From positions 1 to 64,000 of the forward strand of contig NZ_MSQB01000007.1 of the NCBI RefSeq assembly GCF_002149965.1: DNA of 64,000 bases. The letters run 5' to 3'. The DNA comes from Novosphingobium panipatense (GTDB taxonomy: Bacteria; Pseudomonadota; Alphaproteobacteria; Sphingomonadales; Sphingomonadaceae). A program made the translations under genes and the position numbers. Shown one piece after another: positions 34,917 through 43,972 of this stretch (its first letter is position 1; every line of letters begins with the position of its first letter). The notes beneath the pieces are model-generated. The model saw only the letters and a list, made by a program, of their open reading frames with translations. It ran no database searches and was not told where the DNA came from.

Positions 34917-35225
34917 TCAGCGCTTGCGAACGAATTCCGCGCGCAGGACCAGGCCCTTGATGCCGGGATACTTGCAATCGATTTCCTGAGAATCGCCGGT
35001 CAGCCTGATCGACTTGATGAGCGTGCCCTGCTTGAGGGTCTGCCCGGCGCCCTTGACTTCAAGGTCCTTGATCAGGGTCACCTGATCGCCGTCGGCCAGC
35101 AGGTTGCCCACGGCATCGCGCACTTCGACGCTGCTTTCCGCGGCGCGCTTGCTGGCCAGCTGGGACGCGGGCATCCATTCGCCGCTGTCCTCGTCATAGA
35201 CGTAGTCCTCGTCGTCGCCTGCCAT
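34917..35225 (-). CDS. PhnA-domain protein
   Basis: The 102-aa protein matches the PhnA C-terminal domain: VRDAVGNLLADGDQVTLIKD, LEVKGAGQTLKQGT, IDCKYPGIKGLVLRAEFVRK. The zinc-ribbon part of full-length PhnA is missing, and the N-terminus is an acidic segment (DDEDYVYDEDSGEW). The name is historical. No phosphonate activity is implied. Confidence 0.88.
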   Translation of the reverse strand: MAGDDEDYVYDEDSGEWMPASQLASKRAAESSVEVRDAVGNLLADGDQVTLIKDLEVKGAGQTLKQGTLIKSIRLTGDSQEIDCKYPGIKGLVLRAEFVRKR

Positions 35226-35281
35226 GATCGTCCTTTCCGCGGGGGGGCAGGCGGGGCCATGGCAGGCGGCGACGGGCTTTC

Positions 35282-35710
35282 CTAGCCCTCCAGCGACTTT
35301 TCCAGCGTGATCTCGCAATTGAGCAGCTTGGAGATCGGGCATCCGGCCTTGGCTTCATCGGCCAGCTTCGCGAAGTCCTCTGCGCTGATGCCCGGCACGC
35401 TGGCCTTCAGGGTGAGCGCGGACTTCGTGACCGCGAAGCCGCCGTCGGCGCTGTCCAGCGTGATCGTGCATTGCGTGTCGAGCGTGCCGTCGGAAAAACC
35501 GGCCTTGGCCAGCGCGAAGCTGGTGGCCATGGTGAAGCAGGCGGCATGGGCGGCGGCGATCAGTTCCTCGGGATTGGTGCCGGGCTGGCCTTCGAAGCGA
35601 GTGCCGAAACCGTAAGGCTGGTCGCTGAGCACGCCGGAACGCGTGGTGATGGCGCCCTTGCCCTCTTTCCCGAGGCCGGAATAGCGTGCGGAGGCGGAAT
35701 TCGTCGTCAT
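35282..35710 (-). CDS. OsmC-family peroxiredoxin-like protein
   Basis: The 142-aa protein has NPEELIAAAHAACFTMATSF and AGCPISKLLNCEITL, supplying the two reactive Cys of OsmC/Ohr. OsmC reduces organic hydroperoxides and protects against oxidative and osmotic stress. GGACCT before the ATG acts as the ribosome site. It lies 56 bp upstream of the PhnA gene on the same strand. Confidence 0.92.
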   Translation of the reverse strand: MTTNSASARYSGLGKEGKGAITTRSGVLSDQPYGFGTRFEGQPGTNPEELIAAAHAACFTMATSFALAKAGFSDGTLDTQCTITLDSADGGFAVTKSALTLKASVPGISAEDFAKLADEAKAGCPISKLLNCEITLEKSLEG

Positions 35711-35818
35711 GCGAGGTCCTTTCGGTGGGCGTGCGGAAAAGGCTTTTGCGGAGGCGGATCAACGCGACGAGGGGAAGGCTGTTCCCGATTTGCGGTGTTC
35801 AGACGGGCCGGTCCGCGT

Positions 35819-36061
35819 TCACACGGGATGAAGCGCCCGGGCGGCGATGGCGGCAGAGCCTCTGTCGGCGTTAGCGGATGCAGCATCGAATCGCTTCCAG
35901 GCCCGCTCGTGGAACCAGAAGGCTACGGCATTGATGCAGGGTTCCACAAGCGCGATACCGCCCGCCAGTGCGAGCGAACCCGTCATCACATAGGCCACGG
36001 TGAAGCTCACGGTGAGGTGCAGGCACAAGTAGGTCAGTGTCTTGGTGAGGTCACGGGGCAC
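35819..36061 (-). CDS. DUF2061 membrane protein
   Basis: The 80-aa protein has two membrane segments and the DUF2061 pattern: KTLTYLCLHLTVSFTVAYVM, GGIALVEPCINAVAFWFHER. Function is unknown. The start is GTG. It follows the OsmC gene upstream on the same strand with a 108-bp gap. Confidence 0.83.
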   Translation of the reverse strand: MPRDLTKTLTYLCLHLTVSFTVAYVMTGSLALAGGIALVEPCINAVAFWFHERAWKRFDAASANADRGSAAIAARALHPV

Positions 36062-36670
36062 GGGAAGTTCCTTTCGCAGTGCAAAATATCGGAATTCCGC
36101 GCCTTTGCGCCAATGACCGCTTCCGATTTCTTTGATCGGCTGCTATGTCTGCGAGCAAGCAAGGACGGCCCCGCCAAGCAGGGTGCCGTCACGGAAGAGG
36201 GTGGTGTCATGAAGCGATTCCTGACAGCATTGCAGGTGGGTTTGCCCCTGTGCGCCGCGGCTTTTGCAAGCGGCGGAACGGCGCGCGGTTTCCGAAACGG
36301 GCGGCGCTACTTCCGTGATTTCCAGTCCGGTTCCCCGAGCGGACGATCTCGCCCTTCATCCAGCGAAAGCCTGCGTTTCACGCAGTCTGTCAACTGGACG
36401 GGGGGCGGATCGTCTCTGGGGCGATTGAAAGGACATTGAAGGACACGGCGCGACAGGATCGCGCGAGACCGAGCATGCGGCGCGAAAGCCGCAAGGCCGA
36501 GGGAAGGGAGAAGATCAAGGCGCGTCGGGCCACGGCCAGTCGCGCCTTGATGTTTTTCGCCTTGATGTTTTTCGGCGCCTTGATGTTTTTAGGTCGCGGT
36601 TATCCAGATTGTCACCGTGCCGGATCCTTTCCGGGGTGGACCGGTCAGGTGCGGCGCAGCATAAGACGGC
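36062..36670. other. Gene-poor region with a doubtful small ORF and a tandem repeat
   Basis: Between DUF2061 and the next gene (609 bp) the only candidate is a frame at 36209-36439 (MKRFLTALQVGLPLCAAAFA start, signal-like), but its later part is Arg/Ser-rich and a neighbouring frame looks at least as coding-like, which may mean a decayed, frameshifted secreted protein. A 15-bp tandem repeat lies at 36543-36590. Confidence 0.55.
36543..36590. repeat. 15-bp tandem repeat, three copies
   Basis: CGCCTTGATGTTTTT occurs at 36543, 36558 and, after CGG, at 36576. It lies 81 bp upstream of the 103-aa membrane protein gene. The T-rich units may affect the promoter there. Confidence 0.85.
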
Positions 36671-36982
36671 ATGGAATTCGTTCATCAATACGAGCGCGCG
36701 ATCAACTGGATCGTCGCGCAGTGCCCGGCCCCCGACAAGTTCGCCCATACATATGCGGGCCTGACGATCTGGCTGCTCACCGCGATCGTGATGAAGAAGA
36801 AGCTCAGTTCCAACTGGCCGCTGGCGATGGTGGTGCTCTTCGAGGTGGGGAACGAATATATCGATCGCCTGGCCCACGGTTCCTGGAATTGGCACGACAC
36901 GATCTGGGACGCGATCGCCACGCTGTTCTGGCCGTTCGTGCTGTGCTTCGCGATGCGCCTGAGGCCTGCCATTCGCGGCTAA
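36671..36982 (+). CDS. Small membrane protein of unknown function
   Basis: The 103-aa protein has DKFAHTYAGLTIWLLTAIVM and later NEYIDRLAHGSWNWHDTIWD before a final hydrophobic stretch LFWPFVLCFAM. The pattern of two or three membrane helices with a conserved DKF.H recalls VanZ-like proteins, but I do not recognise the family firmly. Confidence 0.68.
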   Translation: MEFVHQYERAINWIVAQCPAPDKFAHTYAGLTIWLLTAIVMKKKLSSNWPLAMVVLFEVGNEYIDRLAHGSWNWHDTIWDAIATLFWPFVLCFAMRLRPAIRG

Positions 36983-37078
36983 TTAAGCACGTCAATTCAG
37001 CACGATTGCGGTTTTGCCGGGAACCGGCGATCCTCCGGGGCGATTCGAAATCAATTCGAACGTGAAGGAGGAAGCCCG

Positions 37079-37615
37079 ATGCAGACCCCGCACTGGCCTG
37101 CCCTGTTGTCCAGCGCCGCCCTGATGATCCTTGCTGCCGGATGCAAGGGCGGCTCCGAGCCCAGCCCCGCCGCCTCGCCAACGATGGCGGAGCAGACCTC
37201 CGCCGCCGAAATGGAAACGGGCGAAACAACCGCCGCCGCCTCCACCGGAGCGGTGGACAGCCTTTCGGTCTATGTGGGCAAGTATCCGCTGGACAAGGTG
37301 GGCGACTATACCTTCTTCGCGCATCCGCTGGTCCAGGAAGGCGTGTCGCGCGCCGTCACCGATCCCAAGGTGCTGGAGGCCATTGCCGCTATCAAGGGCC
37401 CGGTCGGCCCGGTCATGCGCAAGGACAACGACATCGCCGCCTCGCAGTGCGAACAGCACAATTGCGGCGCGCACAACTACGCCGTCCATGTCGATGCCAC
37501 GACCAACGCCGTCTCCTCGGTCTGCTACTACGACGAGAAGGCGGGACCGATCGCGACCTGGTATCGCCCGGACGGCTCCAAGACCAGCGAGGGCAGCGGC
37601 TGCTCGATCGGTTAG
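37079..37615 (+). CDS. Lipoprotein with Ivy-like (lysozyme inhibitor) Cys motif
   Basis: The 178-aa product has lipobox LAAGC (Cys22), a Thr/Ala/Ser-rich linker, and a C-terminal domain with SQCEQHNCGAHNYAVHVD and later SVCYYDE and GSGCSIG. The CxxHxCG segment resembles the CKPHDCGSQ loop of Ivy, a periplasmic lysozyme inhibitor that plugs the enzyme's active site. An envelope-protective role is inferred. GAAGGAGG before the ATG is a strong ribosome site. Confidence 0.72.
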   Translation: MQTPHWPALLSSAALMILAAGCKGGSEPSPAASPTMAEQTSAAEMETGETTAAASTGAVDSLSVYVGKYPLDKVGDYTFFAHPLVQEGVSRAVTDPKVLEAIAAIKGPVGPVMRKDNDIAASQCEQHNCGAHNYAVHVDATTNAVSSVCYYDEKAGPIATWYRPDGSKTSEGSGCSIG

Positions 37616-37625
37616 GGTGGAAGTC

Positions 37626-38810
37626 CTAGGAAGGCGTGCTTTCCAGCCGGGGCAGCCAGTCTTCCACCAGCGCCATGTGGCTTGCCCAGTTCGGGGCTTG
37701 ATAGTCCCCGAGTAACTGTCGCTGCCGCGCCGTTTCCGCGCTGTCGCCGAGGCAGGCGAGCACGGCGTCCTGCCAGCCTTGCACGTCGTCAGGCGGCAGC
37801 AGCATCGGGATGCCGGGCGCCAGTTCGCGGTAGACGGCAAGGTCTGCGGCGATCACGGGCGTGCCGCGTGAGAAGGCTTCCAGCACGGGCAGGCCATAAC
37901 CTTCGACGTGGCTGGGCATCAGCAATGCGCGGGCGCCGTCGAGCAGGGCGGCCAGTTCGCCGTCGGTGCAGCGGGCGAGTTCGATGATCCGGCCATTCTC
38001 GTGCTGCTGCGAATCGAGCAGGTCGAACGTGTCCTGCGCTTCCCAGCCCCGCTGGCCGACCAGCACCAGATCCGGCGTTTCCTCACCCAGCCTTTCGCGC
38101 AGGCCCTGCCAGGCGCGCAGCAGGAGAATGTGGTTCTTGCGGGCCTCGATCGTGCCGAGACAGAGGAAATAGGGTCGGTCTGTCGGGGCGAGTTCAGCCG
38201 CTTTTGGCCCAGCAGCGAGCGGTTCGATTCCCAGGTGGGCAACGAGCATCGGCGCAGGCGCGAGCCCCTCGCTCCGCGCGAAACGGGCCAGTTCCTCGCC
38301 GGTGTCTGCCGAATTGACGATGAAACCTTGCGCTGCCGCCAGAGCGCCTCGCATGCGCGCCGCGTGGCGATCGGCCTCCCCGGCGCGGCAATATTGCGGG
38401 TGGGTGATCGGGATGAGGTCGTGGATGAGAAAGACCGGGCGCAGCCGCTTGGCGGCCAGCCAATCCACCAGACCTGGCGCGTTCAGTCCGGTATGGCCGA
38501 CGTTGAGGTAGATCTTGCACTCCACGCGCGGGGGGCGAGCCATGGCCATGGGCACGGCCGTAGCCAGCCGGGCGACCAGCGCGCGACGGATCGGCTTGCC
38601 CACCCCGGCGCGCAGCAGGGCGAAGAGGCGGTCGCTACCGCGCGGCCCCAGCACCACGCGGCGTTCGCGCGATTGCAGCATCGCCAGCGAGCGATCCGCG
38701 AATTCCTCCAGATAGGCGAGGCATACCCGGTCGATCCCGGTCGGCAGCCGTCCAGCCCAGAGGCGCCAGATCAGGCGGCTGACGTCGAGCACGAAAGGAC
38801 GCTCGGTCAT
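37626..38810 (-). CDS. Glycosyltransferase family 1 (GT4-like)
   Basis: The 394-aa protein has the GT-B GT4 pattern: LPTGIDRVCLAY, FLIHDLIPITHPQYC, RPYFLCLGTIEARKNHILLLRAW, LVGQRGWEAQDT, and the nucleotide-sugar region MPSHVEGYGLPVLEAFSRGTP. It transfers a sugar in polysaccharide synthesis. An ATG at 38831, overlapping the stop of the KpsC-like gene, is an alternative start. It lies downstream of the KpsC-like gene on the same strand. Confidence 0.9.
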   Translation of the reverse strand: MTERPFVLDVSRLIWRLWAGRLPTGIDRVCLAYLEEFADRSLAMLQSRERRVVLGPRGSDRLFALLRAGVGKPIRRALVARLATAVPMAMARPPRVECKIYLNVGHTGLNAPGLVDWLAAKRLRPVFLIHDLIPITHPQYCRAGEADRHAARMRGALAAAQGFIVNSADTGEELARFARSEGLAPAPMLVAHLGIEPLAAGPKAAELAPTDRPYFLCLGTIEARKNHILLLRAWQGLRERLGEETPDLVLVGQRGWEAQDTFDLLDSQQHENGRIIELARCTDGELAALLDGARALLMPSHVEGYGLPVLEAFSRGTPVIAADLAVYRELAPGIPMLLPPDDVQGWQDAVLACLGDSAETARQRQLLGDYQAPNWASHMALVEDWLPRLESTPS

Positions 38811-38827
38811 GGAAGTTCGGTTTCCTT

Positions 38828-40465
38828 TCATCGCCCGGTCAGCCAGCCGAACGCGCGGTTCATTCTTCCCTGGAATTCCCGCCAGCGAATCAGCGCCGAG
38901 CGCACGTTCGCCTGTCCGCCGGAGATCCTGTCCACCAGCGTTTCCGCATCGCAGGGCAGCCGGGTGACGGGATCGAGGTAGCGCGGATAGAGCAGGAGCG
39001 TGGCCGCGACGAGTTCGTCGAGCGAACGCCGCCGGGTGCGGCGCGCAGGCACGGCGCCAAGGTCCCGCGTCAGGCCCCATCCGGCATAGAAAGGCACCCC
39101 GTGCGTCACGACTTCGCGCCCGCGCATCAGTGCCTCGAACCCCGCCAGCGAAGTCAGGACATGCACGGCATCGACGCGGTCCAGCAGCGATGCGATCGAG
39201 GAGGTGCGGTCGATCTCGTCGGCAAATTCCAGCGCGCGGGCGTCGGGAACGTGGCCCTTGCGGTGACCGGCCTCGACGTCGGGATGGGGCTTGAACACGA
39301 TATGGGCGCCCGGCTCGTGGCCTCTCGCGCGGCGCAGGAGTTCCAGGTTGTCCAGCCCGCCGCCGCCGCAGAGCACGGATCGGTCGTCTCCGACCTGGCC
39401 GGTGACGAGCACCAGCTTGCGGCCGTTGCTGCGCGGTGGTCCGTCCTCGGGCAGTGCCCGCTGGCTGTCCTGGCCGTACTTGCTGATCCCGCCGGAGACG
39501 AGCCGTTCGCGCAGCTTGCGGGCGCGCAGGATCGTGGTTTCCGGGATCGTCGCCGTTTCGAGGATGATCTCCAGGTCGCTGGCCTGGGCGGGGTCGAAGT
39601 GGGGGCCGTTGGCATCGACCACGATCGAGAGCGGTGGCACGCAGTTGGCGCCGAGGCCGGTCGAGCGAATCATGCCGTCCTCGATCTCGCCGATGCGCAC
39701 GCCGCGCGTTTCGAGTTCGGCAAGCGTCCGCGCATCGCTGCGGGTGATCCAGGCCAGCGCCTGCGAGGCCTGCGGGACATCCCGTGCCGTCCTGTCGTGC
39801 CGCACCGGCATCGATCCGTCCCATAGCAGGTTATCCGCGGTGATGCGTTTCCACCGGGCGATTCCGTAGATCGCGGCGACCGGGCGGTTGGCATCGATCA
39901 GCCTGCGCCAGTCGGCCAGCAGGTCGACGGCCTGCGTGGGTGCGATCCTGCCCCGGCCGAAAGGATCGCTATAGGTCCAGCGCGAAAGCTCGGCGGCGAC
40001 CGTCTCTTCCAGTCGCTGCGGATCGGTCAGCGCAGCAAAGCGCCCCGCGCCCACCGGCTCGACGCTGCAGCCGCAGAGCGCGGCGACCAGCAGGATTTCA
40101 TCCTCGGCATCGGCAATCACGCGGTCGGCCTGGGCGCAGAGGTGCCAGGGATCGCTTGGCGCGGGCAGGCGGGGAAGCCCGTCGAGGCCGGGGATCCGGC
40201 CGAGCGCCGCCGCTTTTTCCATGAGATCGAGGTTGCGCATGTGCCGGGCTACGGCCTGCGCGGCTGCCGGGTTGGAGACCGAGACCAGCACGCGGCGGCC
40301 TTCGGGCATTGCGGATACGGCGGCCCAGAATGTGCCGCCCACGCGCGCCTGGCGCAGACGGTCGGCAAGGGCGGTGCCGTCGACAGGTCTGGTCTCGCCC
40401 GCTTGTGCCAGCGGCGCGGCGCGGTGGCCCGGAAAGGGAGGAATGCGCAGGAACGGCAAAGTCAT
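38828..40465 (-). CDS. KpsC-like capsule polysaccharide protein
   Basis: The 545-aa sequence has the KpsC/LipA-type motifs VAAIYGIARWKR, GEIEDGMIRSTGLGANCVPP, LSIVVDANGPHFDP, VFKPHPDVEAGHR and VPFYAGWGLTRDLG. KpsC proteins in Gram-negative capsule systems build the Kdo linker on phospholipid. The protein is shorter than the usual two-domain KpsC (about 670 aa), so one domain may be reduced. Its neighbours include CMP-Kdo synthesis genes, which fits. Confidence 0.85.
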   Translation of the reverse strand: MTLPFLRIPPFPGHRAAPLAQAGETRPVDGTALADRLRQARVGGTFWAAVSAMPEGRRVLVSVSNPAAAQAVARHMRNLDLMEKAAALGRIPGLDGLPRLPAPSDPWHLCAQADRVIADAEDEILLVAALCGCSVEPVGAGRFAALTDPQRLEETVAAELSRWTYSDPFGRGRIAPTQAVDLLADWRRLIDANRPVAAIYGIARWKRITADNLLWDGSMPVRHDRTARDVPQASQALAWITRSDARTLAELETRGVRIGEIEDGMIRSTGLGANCVPPLSIVVDANGPHFDPAQASDLEIILETATIPETTILRARKLRERLVSGGISKYGQDSQRALPEDGPPRSNGRKLVLVTGQVGDDRSVLCGGGGLDNLELLRRARGHEPGAHIVFKPHPDVEAGHRKGHVPDARALEFADEIDRTSSIASLLDRVDAVHVLTSLAGFEALMRGREVVTHGVPFYAGWGLTRDLGAVPARRTRRRSLDELVAATLLLYPRYLDPVTRLPCDAETLVDRISGGQANVRSALIRWREFQGRMNRAFGWLTGR

Positions 40466-40475
40466 CGCGGTGTCT

Positions 40476-41306
40476 CTATCGGCGCGAGAGCGTCTCGCCA
40501 AGCGCGGCAAGGCGGCTTGCCATGCGTTCCCAGTCCTGGCTGGTCGTCGCGGCGATTAGGCCTTCGCGCGCGTCATCGCAGCGATAGACGGTGCCGTCGG
40601 GCCGGGCAGCGCGGCCACCGGCCTCGTTCAGGAACACGATCCCGGCGGCGTGATCCCAGGGCAGCGTGCGGGTGAACAGGGTCACGTCGTTCTCGCCCGA
40701 GGCGATGCGCGGATATTGATCGGCGGCGCAGCGCGGACTGTCGAGCACTTCGGCCTGCTCCACGAGAGCCGCAAGCAGCCGGCCGCGATCGAAATCGGGC
40801 ATAAGGCGCGTCACGGCCACGAGCGGCCGGTCTCGCCCGGATGCCCTTGCGTGCCACGTCTCGCCGTTCAGGGAAGCGCCGCGCCCCGCAAGAGCCGCGC
40901 AGAATCGGCCGGACAGCGGATCGAGTATCCAGCCTCCGACGGGAATGCCGTCCTCCGCCAGCGCCACGAGCACGCCGAAGGGGCCCGTGCCCGCCGCGAA
41001 ATTGGCGGTTCCGTCCAGCGGATCGATGATCCAGCAGGTGCCCGAGCCAAGGCCGTCCAGAAGCTCGGGATCGTGATGCACCGCCTCTTCGCCGATAACT
41101 TTTGCTCCCGGGATCAGCACGGCGAGGCGTTCGCTCAGGATTTCCTCGCATTCGCGATCGGCCGCCGTCACCGGTTCGCTGTCGCCGGGGGCCTGCGCCT
41201 TGTCGGCGATGGCCCGCGCAGCCGCCGTGCCGAAGCGCGGCATGATCGCGATGCGTGCGGCATCGCGCATGGCCTGCTCGACGGCAGGCGTAAGGCTTTC
41301 GTTCAT
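40476..41306 (-). CDS. Inositol-monophosphatase-family phosphatase
   Basis: The 276-aa protein has the IMPase metal sites: IGEEAVHHDP, WIIDPLDGTANFAAGTGP, and LPWDHAAGIVFLNEAGGRAA. It dephosphorylates inositol phosphate, PAP, histidinol-phosphate or a sugar phosphate. It lies just upstream of the KpsC-like gene with a 10-bp gap, so it probably serves polysaccharide precursor supply. The substrate cannot be read. Confidence 0.86.
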   Translation of the reverse strand: MNESLTPAVEQAMRDAARIAIMPRFGTAAARAIADKAQAPGDSEPVTAADRECEEILSERLAVLIPGAKVIGEEAVHHDPELLDGLGSGTCWIIDPLDGTANFAAGTGPFGVLVALAEDGIPVGGWILDPLSGRFCAALAGRGASLNGETWHARASGRDRPLVAVTRLMPDFDRGRLLAALVEQAEVLDSPRCAADQYPRIASGENDVTLFTRTLPWDHAAGIVFLNEAGGRAARPDGTVYRCDDAREGLIAATTSQDWERMASRLAALGETLSRR

Positions 41307-41334
41307 GGCAGGCGAATCTCGGTAAGGGCGGCGC

Positions 41335-42552
41335 TCACCAATGTCCGAACTCTCCGTGCGTGTCGACACGCAGCGAGGTATAAGGAAGCTGGATGTGATC
41401 GAGCACCGAATAGGCCGCCTTGCCGAAGCGCGAGTTGGACTTGCCGAACAGCAGTTCGCCCACGTTCAGCCCGAGGCCGAAGAACAGGTGGCGCTTCGGC
41501 TCGATGCCCTTGTCCCGGTCGCTGTTGAGGAAGTCGGTGGCATAATAGCCGACCTGGAGATCGACGAAGCGCAGGGGCGTCTTTTGCAGCCCCTCGAAGC
41601 CTGCGCCTTTCAGGGAGAACATAAAGCGCTGCTGGGCGTAGTGCTTCTTGCCGACATGGCTGTAGATCTGGTCGTTGGGCATGATCTCGATCTTGAAGGC
41701 GAACTTGTCCTTCATGCCGGGAACCGAATTGCGCAGGACCGAAAGCGTCGCGCCGGCCACGTTCATGGCGATGTCCTGCATCGAATAGCCGCTGTCCGGT
41801 TCGATGGCGTCGGATATCTCGTTGATCGCCATCAGGCCGGCCGCCAGGACGCCCGCCGTCACCGCGTCCCCTTGCGAGGCCTGGGTGTTCCGGTGCAGTC
41901 GGGCATGGAGGATATTGGCGATCAGGTAAGTGTTGAAGGCATGGGTGAGCTTGTCCATGCCGATCGTCGTGGTGTCCTTGCCGAACCAGCCTTCATCCTT
42001 GAAGTGGAACGATGTCGTGTCCTTGAACAGCTTCGGGATCGTCTGCGCGCCGAGATAGACGGCCAGGATGCCCAATTCGGTCTCGATCGTGCCTGCCTGC
42101 TTGAAAAAGCCGCGGTACTGGGCGTATTCGCGCGGCACATGTCCGGTGCCGTCCAGGCTGACGCCGGGCGGCAGCGAGGCGGCGGGGCCCGAAGCCACGC
42201 TGTTCGTGGGCCCGTAGATGTCGGCCGGGGCTGCGGGCTGCGGGTCGAGCGCGACCGGGGGAAGAGCGGTGAGATCGGGCGCGGCAGGCGGCGTGGCAAT
42301 GTCGGCAAGGTTCCACTGCGAAACCGAAACCGGCTGTGCAAGGCCGGAGCCGCAAGACGAGCCAAAGGGGCCGATGCAGGTAGTTGCCGCCAGTTCAGGT
42401 GCGGCGTGTTCGAATGAGGGCGTGGTCGATGTCGTAACCGAGTCGTAATCCGGGAGGGATGCCGTGCCTTCGAGTGCGTTTGCCCAGGCCGGCGTGGCGG
42501 TTAGGCAGGTGACGAGCGCAAGAACTGCCCGGCCGCGGTAACCCATCCTCAT
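41335..42552 (-). CDS. DUF2279-type secreted protein of polysaccharide locus
   Basis: The 405-aa product has a signal peptide (cleavage near AWANA), a low-complexity Ala/Pro region, and then KDEGWFGKDTTTIGMDKLTH with NTYLIANILHARLHRN, which matches the DUF2279 (YfiM-like) domain. The C-terminal part includes aromatic beta-type segments and ends GEFGHW. It lies next to polysaccharide genes. An outer-membrane or periplasmic role in export is inferred. Confidence 0.75.
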   Translation of the reverse strand: MRMGYRGRAVLALVTCLTATPAWANALEGTASLPDYDSVTTSTTPSFEHAAPELAATTCIGPFGSSCGSGLAQPVSVSQWNLADIATPPAAPDLTALPPVALDPQPAAPADIYGPTNSVASGPAASLPPGVSLDGTGHVPREYAQYRGFFKQAGTIETELGILAVYLGAQTIPKLFKDTTSFHFKDEGWFGKDTTTIGMDKLTHAFNTYLIANILHARLHRNTQASQGDAVTAGVLAAGLMAINEISDAIEPDSGYSMQDIAMNVAGATLSVLRNSVPGMKDKFAFKIEIMPNDQIYSHVGKKHYAQQRFMFSLKGAGFEGLQKTPLRFVDLQVGYYATDFLNSDRDKGIEPKRHLFFGLGLNVGELLFGKSNSRFGKAAYSVLDHIQLPYTSLRVDTHGEFGHW

Positions 42553-42702
42553 GAATCGTTTTACCCTGAAAAATTATGTCACGTTGTCGGCCGAAAATAT
42601 CCGTTCAATCGAGCGGGTATCAAAGGCAGTTGCCGCCGGCAGTCAATGGGGTCATTGGCGGGGGCATTGGCAAAGCGCCTCGAAATCGGTAGCTCTCTTC
42701 AT

Positions 42703-43740
42703 ATGATTGTTCTCAAGTCGGTCAAGTCGTTACTCATGTCGCCGATCTGGATCTTCCAGCTCGGCACTTCTGCCAAGAGTTTTCTGGATAATCCGCTGCT
42801 GGGATCGCAGCGTCTCAATCGCCTCGGACTGCACCGCCTGCGGGTGCGTATTGCGGGGGCGCTCTGCGACTGGCGGCGGCGTCGACTTGCCCGGAAAGTG
42901 CGCAAGGACTGGCGCGAGGCGTTCGACCGTGACGGCTATGTCGCGATCGAGAACGTCATTCCTGCGGAACAGTTCCCGAAGCTTCGCGAAGCCATCCTCG
43001 GCTACGAAGGCGAGGCGCGGGAAATGCGGCAGGGTGATGCGATTACCCGCCGTCTCGCGATCGACCCCGCAATGTTCCGTTCGATTCCCGAATTGCGCCG
43101 CCTGCTCGGCCGGGCGGATCTCAAGGCACTGTTCCATTACGTTGCCGGTTTTCGGATCGAACCGCTGCACTATGTGCAGACCATCGTGACTCACGATGCC
43201 AGCAACGAGGCGGACCCGCAGGAATCGCTCCATGCCGATGCCTTTCATTCCTCGCTCAAGTCATGGCTGTTCCTAAACCCGGTTCCGGCGGACGAGGCGC
43301 CTTTCACGTTCGTTCCGGGATCGCATCGCCTGAACAAGGCGCGGCTCGATTGGGAATATCGCCGCAGCCTGTCCGATCCGCGGGCGATCGACCGGCTTTC
43401 GGCGCGCGGATCGCCGCGCGTGGGCGAAAGTGACCTTGCGGAAATGGGATTGCCGCAGCCCCGCCCGCTCGCGGTCGCCGGCAATACCCTGGTGGTGGCG
43501 GATACTCTGGGTTTCCATGCCAGAGGCGGTTCCGTCCGTCCGATCGAGCGGGTCGAGATCTGGTCCTATTCCCGCCGCAATCCCTTCCTGCCCTGGCTGG
43601 GCGGGGATCCGCTGAGTCTGCCCGGTCTGGCGGAGCGTCGGATCGGCTGGCTGTGGAGACTGCGCGACAGGTTCGAGAACGTGGCAGGCCAGCCTTGGCG
43701 CAGCGTCGGTCAGCGCCGTGCGGTAGACGCGTTAGACTGA
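42703..43740 (+). CDS. Phytanoyl-CoA dioxygenase (PhyH)-like protein
   Basis: The 345-aa protein has the Fe(II)/2-oxoglutarate oxygenase pattern: LHADAFHSS (HxD metal ligands), APFTFVPGSHRLN, and GFHARGG (distal His with Arg). PhyH-like enzymes hydroxylate lipids or secondary metabolites. The ATG at 42703 is preferred; one at 42646 would add 19 residues. The gene diverges from DUF2279. Its presence beside polysaccharide genes suggests it hydroxylates a lipid or sugar of the surface glycan. Confidence 0.78.
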   Translation: MIVLKSVKSLLMSPIWIFQLGTSAKSFLDNPLLGSQRLNRLGLHRLRVRIAGALCDWRRRRLARKVRKDWREAFDRDGYVAIENVIPAEQFPKLREAILGYEGEAREMRQGDAITRRLAIDPAMFRSIPELRRLLGRADLKALFHYVAGFRIEPLHYVQTIVTHDASNEADPQESLHADAFHSSLKSWLFLNPVPADEAPFTFVPGSHRLNKARLDWEYRRSLSDPRAIDRLSARGSPRVGESDLAEMGLPQPRPLAVAGNTLVVADTLGFHARGGSVRPIERVEIWSYSRRNPFLPWLGGDPLSLPGLAERRIGWLWRLRDRFENVAGQPWRSVGQRRAVDALD

Positions 43741-43972
43741 AACCGCGCAAATTCCCAGACGTCCCGCAATCACGATTAACTTCGGTCAACTATAAGCAAC
43801 TGTCACTGGCCGAGCCCTGTGCTCTATTTGCGACAGGTCGTGGAAATCAGGGATATTGTGGGGTTTACATAGCCAGTCATGCTGCGTAGCACAAAATCGC
43901 GAACTGTACCGCCGTCTAACAGTACATGTCAGGACTGTGGCGTTGTGCAGTGCAGCCAGCAAGGTGTAGGCG

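Noticed and set aside
36209..36439. Possible small secreted protein
   Set aside because: The signal-like start is followed by low-complexity Arg/Ser sequence, and a second frame looks equally coding-like. It may be a frameshifted relic, so it is kept only as part of the intergenic description.
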